NCBI GenBank assembly: GCA_015832175.1
Contig: WJXW01000010.1
Span: forward strand, 248,001 to 312,000
Source of the DNA: Paraphaeosphaeria minitans
Lineage: Eukaryota; Ascomycota; Dothideomycetes; Pleosporales; Didymosphaeriaceae
Direction of reading: 5' to 3'
Length of the DNA: 64,000 nucleotides
The translations under genes were made by a program, and so were the position numbers. The notes below the pieces were generated by a model. The model was not told the origin of the DNA, did not search any database, and saw only the letters and a list, made by a program, of their open reading frames with translations. Position 1 is the stretch's first letter. Each line of letters begins with the position of its first letter. Of the stretch, positions 23,308 through 35,856 are shown piece after piece.

Positions 23308-24261
23308 CTCGGACGGTATGTCAGTGTGCGGTGGAGGATGTTGTCGAGGTGGCGCACGCAAGCTTTGAGGCACAAAGACGCCAGCATCTTATAGTTGATG
23401 AGCGGAATCGGCGGTGACATAGGTACCAACCCAACGGTCGAATTGCTAGACTACGGTAATGCAGGTTATCCGTAAGGGTCATGATGGCTAGAGCGGGTTT
23501 TGATCATTTGGGGCATCATCCGCTCTTAGAACGGTGGGTAGCGCCGCAACGAGGGTGCAGGTCATCTGGACATCAACCGAGGCTCTTTCCACTCGCATTT
23601 CAAGGCACCACACACAACCAAAGTGTGCGAGCATCCAACTTCAAAAGCTTTGTATTTGCCGTATTCAGGTCTTCCCTATATGCAACTCTCTGGATAAAGA
23701 CACAAACAACGCGCTGGCTTTGAGTATACATAGGATTATGTATCGAAAAGCGAGTGTACCTACCGTACCTAATGTTGCAGTGGCCATATGCATCTTATTA
23801 CTTCTACTTTTCTCTATCTTCCCAGTCTCCTTTATCACTTTTACACCTGAGAACGTTTCATTTAACAAGCATCTGTTATTGCCTTCGGTCCGCAACACTG
23901 CCCCTGGAGAACTTACAGCGCGCACAGGAGAGACCTAGTCTTTAGACTATCTGCACGTACGTGTCTAGCCCATCCTCAAGTCGACGCCGGGAAATGATCA
24001 AGTATCATCTCTCGTTCTCGGAGGTATGATCCCTCCGATTGCAGGATTAATGTTTGGTCACCCATCCTTCGGTCGATCAGTACGGGGCCCCGCGAATCTA
24101 GTGACAAGCGTGTTACCTACTGGTCGGGCTAGATACCACCGAGTAGCGTACCTATCCCAGCTACACTTTTGCAGGGGTGTCTATTGTGGTATAAGAACAT
24201 TTGGGCACAATCCGATCTTCTGTACCTCCACAAGGAACTGTCCCTATCAATTCACTCCACG
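23308..24261. other. Intergenic region
   Basis: Contains the likely promoters of the broken gene and of the PL4 lyase. No coding signal is seen; short frames near 23534-23938 have no family. Confidence 0.6.
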
Positions 24262-26285
24262 ATGGGTTGTTTTCAGCTTTTCGGTATCGCTGCGCTTGCC
24301 ATCTGCGCTTCTGCTGCGCCTGCAGAACCGAGTACACAGAAGCTCAAGAGCTTCCTCAAAGATTTGGGCAACTCAAAATGGGTCATCGGGAATGACATCT
24401 GGAATATGACTCAAGGTCCCCGATATGGCGTTAAGCTCTGGTACAAAGGAAAAGACCGTGTCGGTCCAACAGCCGCTGGCCATTACGTTAGCTACAGTGA
24501 ATTCTATCAGGCTGCGGTGCGCGAATGTAGCTAACACTCATTCAGGCGGTGCGGCGTCTGATCCCAGCTGGACCTCTGCATCGATTGCCGAGTCCGGGAA
24601 GGACTGGATCAACATCAAATTCACCGCGAAGGAGGGCGATTTCCATTGGATCATCCACGACAATCTCGCAGGGGCGTACCAATACTTTGTCAACCATGCG
24701 CTTCCCACACTTGGAGAATTCCGAACGCTATGGCGACTGGACAACGTGTCGTTCCCCAACGGCCACACGAATATCAAAGACGGAGAATTGCCTCTGTTGT
24801 CCGAGTACGCGACCGCGACAAAGGTTCAGGACGAAACCTGGCAGAAGTCAGACGGCACGTTTCTAACAAAGTACGACTGGTCAGCTTTTGTCAGAGACCA
24901 AACATACCACGGCGTGTATGGCGACGAGGTGGGGAGCTGGTACATCAATCCAGGTAAAGATTATTATAATGGAGATCATTCGAAACAAGAGCTCATGGTA
25001 TGTTATACGCTCAATCGTATTATACAGAGCATTGCTAATGGTCGTTAAAGGTCCATCGTGAGTCCAAGACCGGCGACGCCGTTCAATTGAATATGATCCA
25101 TGGTACACATTACCTCGCTCGATCTAGCGACAACTTTACAGATGGGAAGACTTCGGGACCATGGTTATGGTGAGCCACACATGAACACAATACAGTTGTG
25201 GGTCAACCGTTTGAGTGATACATTGCTCCTCCTAGGGTACAACAGTATATTCAAACTTTCGTCCAGGCACTGTAGCATACATTGCCCTGCTAATGTAATG
25301 CGATCTTCTAGGTATTTGAATGATGGCGATAAGGTCGATGCCCACAAGCGCTGGAAGAAAGAGGTCAAGGAGTGGCCATACGAGTGGTTCAAGGACACAG
25401 CATACCAGTCTCGCGGCTCAGTCTCTGGGGAACTAGTCCTTAGCGATGGGCGACCAGCCTCTGGGGCTGCCGTGTTCCTCGGAGACAGCAATTCTGCCCT
25501 CAGCACGGCCGACCAGGGCAAGGATTACTATTACACTGCTTATGCCGATAAGCAAGGTCGTTTCACTATCGAGGATGTGCGGACTGGTACATACGGCTTG
25601 TATGCATGGGGAAACGGCGGAAGCATTGCCGATGTGAAGACGATGTTTGTGCAGAACGATGTTGTTGTCTCCAAGCGCAACAAGACAGACCTTAAGTCCC
25701 TCAAATGGTCTGTCACCGACAAGAGCAGGATTATCTTCCAGATTGGGTAAGTCCAGCATGCGCAGCCCTAAAGAGAATTTCTTTTCGTACACTAATCCGC
25801 GAAGTGATTTCGATCGTACGTCAAGAGGTTTCGCGCTCTCCGGCCCTACCCCATTCGAGCACGGCCGCATAGCTAAGACTCCTGGTAATCTAACTTACAC
25901 TGTCGGCAAGTCGAACAACAGTGACTGGTACTTTGGACAATCCAACCTTGGCGTCTGGTCCATCAACTTTAACCTCAAGAGCGTCCCAGAGTCTGCCACA
26001 GGCGCAAAACTGTATACATCGCTTGCCGGGTTTTCCAGCGGAACGAATTCAAACATCTTGGTCAACAACGAGAAAATCGGAAATATCTCGTCGAACGCTG
26101 TGCTGCTTGTGAACAGCCAAGACACCTACCGCGGAGCGACTCAAGCTGGAGAATGGAGGAACCTCCAATGGGATGTGAAGAAAGAGCTGCTGAAGGTTGG
26201 CGAGAATAAGCTCGACATTGCTGTTACGAAAAGCTCGGAATGGCGAGGCTGGCTGTGGGATAGCGTGGCGCTAGAGTGGGTATAA
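24262..26285 (+). CDS. Secreted rhamnogalacturonan lyase (polysaccharide lyase family 4)
   Basis: Five exons, 24262-24496, 24546-24997, 25051-25169, 25312-25746 and 25805-26285, give 573 residues. Residues 1-18 are a signal peptide (MGCFQLFGIAALAICASA). The catalytic domain carries GNDIWNMTQGPRYGVKLWY, FTAKEGDFHWIIHDN, FVNHALPTLGEFRTLWRLD and YGDEVGSWYINPGKDYYNGD. A middle fibronectin-type domain (GSVSGELVLSDGRPASGAAV to DVRTGTYGLYAWGNGG) and a C-terminal jelly-roll domain (TYTVGKSNNSDWYFGQSNLG to RGWLWDSVALEW) complete the three-domain family plan. The enzyme cleaves the rhamnogalacturonan I backbone of pectin by beta-elimination outside the cell. The third intron is long (142 bases), but both flanking phases fit. 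The product suggests contact with plant material. Confidence 0.93.
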
Positions 26286-26489
26286 TTGTAGATGAAATAT
26301 GCAAGTCGCAAGTGAATCTGTGGTCATCAAGCTACGCACTTCGTCTTGTATTTGCACAACGCTCAACATTATTGCCGCAGCCTAATACTACTTATATACG
26401 AGTTCCTCACCCAACCTCTAATTCTCCAAACCCAACTTTCCAAGCCCTACTTGGAACAAAGACGAAGAGCAAATTTACTTTGATTCGAC

Positions 26490-27674
26490 ATGAATACCAA
26501 CCAACCCTCATCAACGGACGGTCCGGCATCCTCATTACCTGAATCGGGCTCAATTTTCGGCCAGATGACGCTGGAAGAGAAGGCAAACATCACGCGTCAA
26601 GCGAATGGCTCTTCACTGGCGAACGGTTCTCCACTGGCGGACTACATTGTTCAGATGATAGTTCAGACGATTCATAGGCAAGGCAACACCGAAACAACCA
26701 ACCACGTTCAGAGTGCCAATTTTGAACACCGCTCCATCTCAGAAAGCCCTGATTTCGATGAGCCGAACATGGACAAGGATGCCGCCTCCAACCGTCTCGA
26801 ACCTAAGCAACTCACTGAGAGCATTGCAGGCACTGACAAACAGCAAATTTCTTTCCTTGACCTGCCGCCAGAGCTTCGGCAAATGGTTTATGGATATGCG
26901 ATGAACTACCATCAGATTGTGCAGCGTGCATATCCGCCGAAGGGCTTCGCGCCGGCGCAGATGCAGTCCACTAACAACCCTGGCTTCCATGTTAACCATG
27001 GCTTCAACATCCTCCGCGCGAATTCCCATATTTATTGGGAGGCCATCAGCTGGTTCCGATGGCGATGTACTACTGTTTACGTCCCGATGAATGTGGCTTC
27101 GCCCATCGATTCCGCTTGGGCGCTCATCCAGCAGAAGAAGCAGTCGGAGCTGACGCCTGAAACCTGCACGGGCCTCACAGCTTTGGCTTACATGCAGAAT
27201 GTACACCTCTCGTTCTACATGGAGGGTTTGGTGAAGTGGGAGATTAACCACCTTGGGGAGGTACAGCTTCGTGCACTTGCATTGCGCCTACAAGAGGTCG
27301 CCGACATGCTGGATACCGTACAACCAGCGGGCCAGCACCGACGTCGAGTCACCGTACTCTTCGGCGTCGGTGCAGACATTGAGAACAAACAACGCGATGC
27401 ATTTCTCAACGTATTCAGCGCCGCAGACTCGGCTGCGGCCCAAGGAAAAGCACACACGCATTGGCGGATCGCACCTCGACTTTATGGCGCCCCGTCTTAT
27501 CACGGTCTTGAAGTCTTCGGGGGTTCTGGCAATGGTTTTCAGTTCGCTAAAGCGTACCCAAATATCGAGATGAACTTCAAGGCTCTTCCGACCCATGCCC
27601 CCACGAATCTCTGTAGGCATGATCCGGAAATCGCGTTTTGCCTGAAGGGTGGTCTCACCTATAATAGGGCCTAA
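26490..27674 (+). CDS. Hypothetical protein with F-box/2EXR-like start of domain
   Basis: A single exon of 394 residues. The first 120 residues are polar and low in complexity, with repeated NGSSLANGSPLA-type words. At about 125-140 the segment ISFLDLPPELRQMVYGYAM is the typical opening of the F-box/2EXR-like proteins that are very numerous in Dothideomycetes. It continues with HGFNILRANSHIYWEAISWF, in which an aromatic-rich core is conserved in this group. No partner or function is known. The start at 26490 is the first ATG and is preceded by stops in all frames. Confidence 0.72.
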   Translation: MNTNQPSSTDGPASSLPESGSIFGQMTLEEKANITRQANGSSLANGSPLADYIVQMIVQTIHRQGNTETTNHVQSANFEHRSISESPDFDEPNMDKDAASNRLEPKQLTESIAGTDKQQISFLDLPPELRQMVYGYAMNYHQIVQRAYPPKGFAPAQMQSTNNPGFHVNHGFNILRANSHIYWEAISWFRWRCTTVYVPMNVASPIDSAWALIQQKKQSELTPETCTGLTALAYMQNVHLSFYMEGLVKWEINHLGEVQLRALALRLQEVADMLDTVQPAGQHRRRVTVLFGVGADIENKQRDAFLNVFSAADSAAAQGKAHTHWRIAPRLYGAPSYHGLEVFGGSGNGFQFAKAYPNIEMNFKALPTHAPTNLCRHDPEIAFCLKGGLTYNRA

Positions 27675-28047
27675 GTATGGAATCATCTAGCTATCACCAT
27701 GGATGGCATAGCAACATGCGTGCAAGAATAGAACGGGTATTCGAATACGCATAAGCATAAGTTGTCACTGATACGTTATACCTCTAGAGGTGAAATCCTT
27801 TGAAGTAGCACTATCACATCCGTTCTAGACAGCGAGGGTGAGCACCATTTCTAGCCTGCGAATGGGCGTTTCCCTAGCACATCAGTGTTCAAATAATCAT
27901 TCAAGTAATAGAAGTTAAGCTTATTCATTCAGTTTCAAGAAGCAGTTCTGTGACGTGATAAAACGTGATCCTTTAGCCCTAATAAGAGACACAGTTCAGG
28001 TAACAACATATTTTCGGTGGTATAGGCGAAAATTGTAGTGGCGACTG
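27675..28047. other. Intergenic region
   Basis: AT-richer DNA between convergent genes. Nothing recognised. Confidence 0.6.
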
Positions 28048-29262
28048 CTATGTGCGGATGACGTGTGTGTGTGGAAGAGAGGCGGACATCACTGCACAAC
28101 AAAACGCGGAACACGACCCAGGTACCGAAATCTTCGATTCATCCTCCTCCACAGTATCGTTTCGTTTAATATACATGAACAAGCACAGCACACAGACACA
28201 ACGAAGAAATGGACGCACCTGTCTGGCATACACGGCTTGGCGTTGAGGGCTGCCACATCCCTCTCCCGTATTCTGCGCACACGGTTGCACGCACTGATTG
28301 GGGGTCGCGTCCAGGGTGTTCCCATTTTGGATCGAGTTATCGCACCCTGCATTTGATCGCTCATATTTAGCTTCGAGCAGGACACGTGTGCGCTGGGACG
28401 CGGGCAAGGTGACGGTGACTCACAGCATTCATATCCGTTGCCTGTACCTGCGAAGCTGTATCCTTTGCCGCTGCAGTAGTCGATGCACTGGGTGGCGCCA
28501 TTTCCAGAGGTTTGCAAGTTGGAGGAGTCGGCGACGAGAACGCGGCCACTTCCTGACGTGCTACATCGGATGGTTAGTTTCTAATCGTCTGTCAACGAGA
28601 CTGGCTGGGTGTACGTACGTGTAACAACCTTGGTAGCTCCAATTCGTCTGGAGCCCTGAGGTCTTCGGTTGCGAGTACGGGTACGGCTTGTCGTTGGTGA
28701 AAATCTGGATGCGATTTGCACCACCACACAGCTGATTGTTGTTGGGACTTGGGCATGGCGAAGAACATCCCGTTGCGCCGGAGCGAAGCTGGTCCGGAGC
28801 ACGGCTGGAACAAACTTATCGCAGGGGTCAGCTCCGCATTAGACTGCTCGACAATGGAATGCGAAACTCACGGCAGTTGAACCCGTATTCAACACCTGCA
28901 TAGCTGTACCCGTTATTCTGGCAGTATGTCTGACATACGTCGGGGGAGTTTGGAGTGGGGCTGTTATCGTAGAACTGGACGAAGGCCCCCCTTTGCACGA
29001 CGTAGCCTCCAGCCGTGAGATCACCGAGAGTGAGGTTGTTGGCATCGTCACTATTTGCGTGTTAACAGTTGTAGCCATAAGATTTTCATGGTTGAGTCTT
29101 TCCGTACGTCCAACAACCCAAGTCGCGCCAGCCTGCGATATCAATCGCCTCCTCCGCTCTCGGAGCGAGGTCCTGGATGTCCTTTAATTGAGCTACCAAC
29201 TCCGCCTTGAAGGCGAGTGACTTGGCCGCGAGGCCAGCCACCATCCAAGCGAATGGTTTCAT
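28048..29262 (-). CDS. Secreted protein with two WSC carbohydrate-binding domains
   Basis: Exons 29262-29108, 29050-28872, 28814-28619, 28560-28424 and from 28346 downward; every splice phase fits. The start MKPFAWMVAGLAAKSLA is a signal peptide. The first WSC domain spans WRDLGCWT to NNNQLCGG, with Cys pairs such as VCQTYCQNNGYSYAG and FNCLC. The second runs from NWSYQGCYT through CIDYCSGKGYSFAG and ECWCDNS to EGCGSPQRQAVYA. WSC domains bind cell-wall glucan and occur in stress sensors and secreted wall proteins. No membrane helix or GPI signal is evident. The 3' end is uncertain: the last exon either reads through to a stop at 28048, or splices at 28219 (GTGCGT) to an acceptor at 28092 with an immediate stop, giving 265 residues. 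Confidence 0.82.
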
Positions 29263-30301
29263 GTTCGCGAAACAACGCAGAAGAGAGACAAACGATTCAA
29301 ATTGAAAAAGAAGAAGAAAGATTAGTACTGTGTTGCAACGAGTGTGAGAAAGTGTGCAGGGTATGATCAAAACGAATGTGATCCACGAGACGACTCATAC
29401 AAAGGTTGAAGATCATGGTTTATGAAGTCAACGAGACCGTTAGTCGGCAATCGATAGACGCGTTATCCGTGGTATGCGGGCTTGCCGATCTAGAATTGTG
29501 GAATGAGTGGATCTCATCCGCCCTTGCTGAACCGCGCGGGTAGGATGAATATACGCAAAGCGAAAGATGAAACGACAAGGAGTGCAACCTAATGACCCAG
29601 AAAGAGGAGGATTGGCGAGTAGGGAGGAGTAGATGCGCATCCCGCGCGAGAACCCACGCATGTGTTCCATGGAGACGCCGGTATCTTTCCCACGTCCGAT
29701 GACTGCCACGCCACGTAGCGCTTCTGCTCCAGTTCCGATATGGTACGCTTGAAGCTCTATTATGGTAGATCTAGCTTTACAATTAGAGTTGTTATATAAG
29801 TCGGGAGATTGCAGTGCGGCGGCGCTACGGCACAGGCAAAAGTAAGGGTGTGGACGTTGAGGGATTGACAATGGCGTAATCGCAAACTCCTGAAATTTGT
29901 CTTCGTCCTCCACTGCGAAATTTATCGATCGGGAGGACGAAGGAATGTGTGGATGAGGGATCTCTTGTTCAGGAAGTGGTATGGTGAGGACGAAATGGTA
30001 TCGTAAAGAAGAAGGGGAATGAGATTCCAGAAGAATAGGAAGATTTGAGGGACGAGTGTGCTATGGATTCTGCCGAAGATAGACAGAAGCGAGAGAACGG
30101 CGGGCACATGATCACGGAGCTACTCTCAATTAATGTAAGGGCGAGCAAGCCAGGTATGTCGACTTGAACATCAGGCTTCCATATCATCAAGGATTTATAA
30201 TGGGCTCTTGCATTTAAACATTACTATATACCCACGCCTCGAGCCCGTCTTCCACCACAACCGATTCATCTAAACTTGTTCGCATGCACTCCAGCTCATA
30301 T
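29263..30301. other. Intergenic region
   Basis: Promoter of the WSC gene plus the 3' flank of the CFEM gene. No coding family is seen in frames such as 29440-29913 (minus). Confidence 0.6.
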
Positions 30302-31071
30302 CTACAAGATGAAAGCGGCCAAACCCAAGAGACCGGCAACGGCGGGCACCTTCATGCCTGCAGCAGCACCGGTGAAGTAAGGCGGAGGAGCCGAGTATGA
30401 GGCAGTACCAGAGGGAACAACAGGTGGCATACCAGTACCTACAGGGCCGGTCGGGTAGGGAGCAACGGCAGAGCTGGAAGTCTTGGTGACGGTGACGGTA
30501 ACAACGACGCACGACTCCTCAGTGGCAGAGGGGAAAGCGTAGCCGGTGCTGGAGATGACGATTTCGGTCTTGGAAAGCGTAGCTGGGGCTGTTCAGGAGA
30601 TTAGCCGTGATTCTTTGTAAACCAGTACGACCACATACCAGAAGTCTGGATGGTAGGAGCAACGCTGCTACTGGCCTCCTGCGACGGCCCAGGAGCCGCA
30701 GAGGTTGGAGCTTGGGCAGCAGAGCTGGAAGCACCAGGGGCGGGAACGTCGATAGGAGATCCAGCGGCGGCGCAGATTCCCTCAAGGACGGTGATGACCT
30801 TCGCCTGGTCGGCAGCGCTAGGGCATGCATTCTGCACACAAGGAGTGATCTGGGATTGATTTAGCCTGAGTGATAACGTATGTATACTAGAACGACATAC
30901 AGCAGGGGTAAGCTGATCGGCCTTGGTGCAGGAGCACTCGAAGTCAGTGGCCGAGCATCCGATGCCAGAGACACCAGAGACGACGCAGGACAAGGAGCAA
31001 GACGGGAGGTCGGCGATGGTTTGTGCGGCAGTGAGGGCAGCGAGGGCAGCGATGGTGAAAATGTACTTCAT
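30302..31071 (-). CDS. CFEM-domain protein, probably GPI-anchored
   Basis: Exons 31071-30901, 30849-30639 and 30588-30302 give 222 residues. The signal peptide MKYIFTIAALAALTAAQ precedes a CFEM domain with all eight cysteines: LPSCSLSC, GIGC, DFECSC, TPCVQNAC and GIC. The Asp in DFEC is the residue that binds haem in characterised CFEM proteins. A Ser/Ala/Pro-rich stalk follows, then a short hydrophobic end (VPAVAGLLGLAAFIL) typical of a GPI signal. CFEM proteins serve in haem or iron capture, wall structure or host interaction. The exact role is unknown. Both introns (51 and 50 bases) lie in the CFEM domain and the stalk. Confidence 0.92.
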
Positions 31072-31175
31072 TTTGGCTAGAAAGACTGTAAAGGGTCGGT
31101 ACTAAAAAAGAGTGAATACAGACAAGAACGACTGTGGTTGAGTACGCTGATGGATTGCGAATTTACGCTGGCCTT

Positions 31176-31182
31176 CTTATAC
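31176..31182 (-). promoter_or_regulatory. TATA-like box of the CFEM gene
   Basis: GTATAAG on the minus strand, about 105 bases upstream of the start codon. Confidence 0.4.
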
Positions 31183-33594
31183 TGCCTCCTCGCACATGCA
31201 ATTTAGCGGATGCTCAATATACGCCACGAGAGCAAGGCTGCTCGGAAATTAGACGCCAGCTGCTTGAAGAACTCAATGTTGCAACCGAGCCGCTCAGGAA
31301 AGATCCGGTGGCGCGGTAGTAGGGTGCCACCAATCAACAGGATCGAGTCTCGACCCACTGGCATGGTGTCTTTGCTTCTCACAAGCGGTTCGGGGAAATG
31401 TTGTCTGTGCATCATTGTTGGGATGTTGTTGTATACTAGGATCTTGATTAACGTACCCGCAGGATTGGCTAACTCTAAATTGAACCCACTGTCACGCGAA
31501 CAAGGTTTTAGAGGAGCGATTCCTTTAGCGGCAGGCGTTAAGTTGGAGTCGCGGTTTGCGCGTGAAGATCTACGATATAGGATGGATTTAGCTGTATGCG
31601 ACAGCGCGTTGCAGCGAGTCACACAACGGTACACAATAACACTCTGGAGGAATCACAAATGAACACAAAGAAACGTAAAGAAACATGAATAAACATGAAT
31701 AAACATGAATAAACATGCGACGGTCAAACTGTGCCACAATCCGAAAAGATGTAAGCGCAACGTCGCGAATTGGCGGCAGGGAAAAGGGGCTCATGCACGC
31801 TCTGAGCTCGATTTGGTTAGCGAAATATGGGGAGAACCCATGCACTTCTCCACAAACTGAAGCTTCGCCGCAGATCCATGGTGCATGGTACAAGTCAGCT
31901 CATGCGCTCAAGCTCCTGCTGTCGACTATTGCATGAGATAGATTATAGTTGCAATTCGTGGATATCGTTACGAGCTCGATAGCTGGGAGAGACATATGTA
32001 CGGGGGCTTGCTCGGTACCCAGGTACCTAGGTAATCCGGGCGCGTCGCCGACATGGGGATTTCGCGTTTATCCAATCCTCAGTGCCTCTGACGCGCCTGT
32101 GGGACAACACGTACTTCACGACTGAGAAAACATGCCACGCAATCTTAGCACCTTTATGCAGGCATGGATGGTCTTTCCGTGGACGTGGAGGACAAGATTT
32201 TGTCGCACCCGCGCACGTGTTGAGGAGGTCCGTGGACTTGGTAACATTGTGAAGTTCCTGTGGGGTCTGTGGGGGCTAATTATTGGTAGGTACTCATCCT
32301 CAACATTTCGGAAGACTCTATGGCCACATCTCTACTCAACGTTTTATATGACTCTATTGTTTCGTCAAACAGAATATGTGCGGTCGGCGAGACGTTCTTC
32401 AAAGCGCCTGTGATACCTGCTTTGTGCTACCGTAGGAGCCTTTTGAGTGCAAGCATGGTGACATTGATGGAAGAAGGTAGCCGCATATATGCATAAACCT
32501 ATTAGGAAATTGACAGAAGACTTCAGATCTTTCAGTTCGATGGGAATACTCCACGTGCAAGTTTTGGTGAAGTCGGGATGTGGAGCACTGTGGAGCGCTG
32601 TGGAGACCGGACAGCGGGTAAACTTTCCGATATCTCTACCATTGCGCCATTGTGACTCTTATCTTGATCTAAACTTTATCTCACCTTCTAGTCGACTAGG
32701 CTTTACTTCATAACAAGTCAATATACATTAGCTGAGTACCCTGATGTTGGTCCATTTGCAATGACTACTGAAAACGATAGAAACAAGTATGGACTGCGAC
32801 CGCAACCCAATAGTAAATAGAATGAGGTGTGGTAAGTAGAGAACCTTTTTCACTCTACTATCTATGTGTTTACCTTTACTCTGTCACTAATTGCTATCAC
32901 GAAGCATCGTTTTTGTATCTACCTCACTACCTCATTATCTTCCTCGTGTCATATTTCTGGAAGCCAGGCAATGGACTCTCAGCTCAACGAATCAATCAAT
33001 AAGATATGGACCTGTTAAACGCCACATGGGCGAGCAATCCCATGGGCGAGGTTGTGGCAAAAGTATTGTCAACAGCCAATTTTCACGTGCTGGAAATCAG
33101 TTTGCAGGATATCCCGTGCTTTAACGAGAATGACTCTATTGGGCAAGCGGACTTTGGAGGGTACCAAACAAGTAAATCTGTGAGGAAGAGCTGCTACGAG
33201 TTTCTATCTTATTATGCGAGGCTCAAACATTGTTCAATCACTGCTCGTTGCCTTTAATGTGGATATACTTTGCGAACAGACTGAAAGGGACCCGCGCCGA
33301 CTTTGCTCGACACGCAAATGGAGACAAACATCACTCCCTCGCATATATGAATCCCTCTCATGTTCTCTATCGACCAGATCCAATAACAGACACTTGAAAG
33401 CTCAGTATAATTCGTGTCTCGGCAACGGATGTTATGCACCCAGGCCTTACTGGGGTGAGATACGCATCAGATTGGTTGTATCAGATGGGTTGAATCTATT
33501 GAAGCTTTGGCACACAGTCCAAATTCCATAGCCGGACTTGTCCCGACGCCAATGAGTGCTCTGACCGCGACTTCCGAATCGGGAGTTCCTATGG

Positions 33595-33603
33595 TATATA
33601 TAA
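33595..33603 (+). promoter_or_regulatory. TATA box of the unrecognised secreted protein gene
   Basis: TATATATAA lies about 130 bases before the ATG at 33735, in a pyrimidine-containing leader. Confidence 0.5.
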
Positions 33604-33734
33604 CGCGCGCTCCGCCCGTTAAGACTTCGCACTCTCGACAATCCTTCCCTCAGAGTTTACGACAGCGACAGCCTGCCAACTGCGACATACCCCGATATAC
33701 AACAATCGAACATCCGCAAACGATACCACCGAAG

Positions 33735-34959
33735 ATGTTGCGTCCCTTCGTACTCGCACTGGTCGCGCTTGCTTGGTGTACCCTCGCCGCGCCCTTCACC
33801 AACATCACCGACGCGACCGGCCCGGATCTCTCTCCTTGGACCACTCTTGGGATAGATGCGGGCGATGCTGCCAACTTTGCTGCGTCCGGTGTTAGCCCTA
33901 TTGAAGGCGCTGAGATCATTGCAGCCGAGAAAGCCCTCTTCAGCGGTGAGTAGCTGCGATACAAAGAAAGCACCTTCCACTTACAGAAACTGCAGGCACA
34001 CCAGTATTAGATGTCCCCGGCGCATACTCTTTAGCAGAGGCAATAGGGATGGGCATAAGCGACGCTACCACCGCCGACGGGACCAACCTCAAGATGGTAA
34101 TCACCGTAGGTTGGCGACGGTGAGTACCGCCCGTTGAGCCAATCCAAGCTGTGCTGACTTCTCTATACAGTCAACACGTGGGCATCACCTGGCGAAAAGT
34201 CGACGCGAAACAGACAGGCCACGGTGAAGTCGATCTCTCAAAGGAATTCCGGGATGCCCTCTGGCAACTGTGCCCCAAAGGATCGTTCGGCAACGGATGC
34301 ACCTACGTCGAAGAGCGGAGAATCGAGAACATATACTACAACGTTGGTACCAACGCCGCTATCATCATCAAGGTAGCCAGTGTCGAGATGCCCTCCAACC
34401 TGCGCAACCTTTTCGTCAACACACTGTGGGGTGTCTTCAAGGTGATCACGGAGTGCGACCAGAACCGCTATCAACTTCGAGGCTTCGGCTCAAAACACGA
34501 AACGTGTAGAGAGTTTGCCAATAGCGCCGACCAGATCGAAGTGCGACTCCTGAACACCCGCGGGCCCAGCGATAGAGTTGGAATATACAAGGATCCCCAC
34601 TTGCGCGTCAGCATCGGGTTCAACGGCGCGACTACAGAGGGCGCGTTCGACTGTGTGGGCAGCCAATCGTCGATCTGGTGAGTATAGCTTCTGCGCGTCC
34701 TATCGAAGTGTGCATTCGCTGACATGGAGTTACCTACAGGGACCAGGTCCGCGGAAAGATGGTACCTGAACTCCAGAAGATTGACGCGTACAAGAACGCG
34801 CCAGTAGACTTTGACGTGCAGTGCGTCACAAAACGTATAGACGGAAACTGCCTGAGTCGGGACATCTGCAAGTGGGATTCGCGCTGGGACGATAAAGTGG
34901 GCTCTTGCACTTGGCATGAAAAGTGCTCGAATCCAGGCCACTGTGTCTTTGGCTTCTGA
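33735..34959 (+). CDS. Unrecognised secreted protein, effector-like
   Basis: Exons 33735-33945, 33996-34119, 34171-34677 and 34740-34959 give 353 residues; all phases fit. A signal peptide is clear (MLRPFVLALVALAWCTLAA). The mature protein has blocks such as GVSPIEGAEIIAAEKALFS, RIENIYYNVGTNAAIIIKVA and LRVSIGFNGATTEGAFDCVG, and cysteines concentrated at the end (VQCVTKRIDGNCLSRDICKW, GSCTWHEKCSNPGHCVFGF), where disulfides are likely. I recognise no domain. Size, secretion signal and Cys-rich tail are compatible with an apoplastic effector or a wall protein, but this is inference. Its neighbours are other secreted-protein genes. Confidence 0.78.
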
Positions 34960-35856
34960 ACGTTCGATGGCCCTGGGGCTGTCACGTGTAGTCGAATCTT
35001 CCTGGGTAGCTCTCATTCGGCGGAGTATTGGCATGTGATGGGCCAACTATCTCGCTCCCTTGATGTAGTTGACAAATTCGGTACCGTACCATGTCATGCA
35101 ATGTAGCACATGTTGAACTTTTTTTTTTTCTCACAATCCGTGTTATTACCCCTATGGAATCAACATGTCATATAGATGATTTCTGCTCTACCGACTCTGG
35201 CCTCCGTCACGCAGTCACTCATCCCGCAACGCCGGCTCACCATACATGTCCTTCCATAAACTGTTCTATGTGCCTGGGCCTGAAGCTCCAGTAATGATCG
35301 TCCGCTTCACGCGCGAAGTTCAACAGTTCATTTCCTTTGACATCTCTCCAAGAAGTGATTTATGGATAGACGTCCTGCCAATCCGTCACAATACACCACA
35401 GTCCAGGGTTCTTAGTCGCCGCATGCGATTTCGAAATCTGAATGGTTCTGGGCCGGAGAAGATGGACCAACGCAATAAAGAGGGTTCGAGGAAATCAAGC
35501 GGAAAGCTACGAAAGTGGGCTGTAGAAGCGGTGGATCGTTTGCTGATTTGGATGTCTGTATACGGCTGGTGCGCACCTGCCGTGCTACGTCGTAGGTACA
35601 GAAACCACTGGAAAAATCCCCCGCGCGCTGTTCACTCTTGCATGTAGTTTGATTAAGTCGTCGGAAAAAGGTTCACGGTGGGACCATGAGGTGCGACAGC
35701 GTGATAGCACTCGAGAAAAGCAGACCCTCCTATGTCTCGTGCGAAGTTAACGACCGTTGTACATCATACAGAACTCGACATGGAAAACCCGCTTCATATC
35801 TAGTCGCTTGATTGGTATAGAAAAAACCCCAAGTCGCGCATAAAATGGGTATCGTC
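34960..35856. other. Intergenic region
   Basis: A plus-strand frame at 35246-35647 (133 codons) has basic composition and no family; I do not call it. T-tract at 35119-35130. Otherwise nothing recognised. Confidence 0.55.

Larger units (their letters stand above)
31072..33734. other. 2.7-kb gene-poor, AT-richer intergenic region
   Basis: Visibly lower in GC than its flanks. It has a short tandem repeat ATGAATAAAC near 31684-31717. Frames such as 32132-32413 and 33006-33257 show no family and no plausible splicing. A decayed gene or transposon cannot be excluded but nothing is recognisable. Promoters of the CFEM gene and of the secreted protein gene lie at the two ends. Confidence 0.55.

Noticed and set aside
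35246..35647. A 133-codon plus-strand frame
   Set aside because: Basic, no recognisable domain and no promoter or splice signals; left as intergenic.
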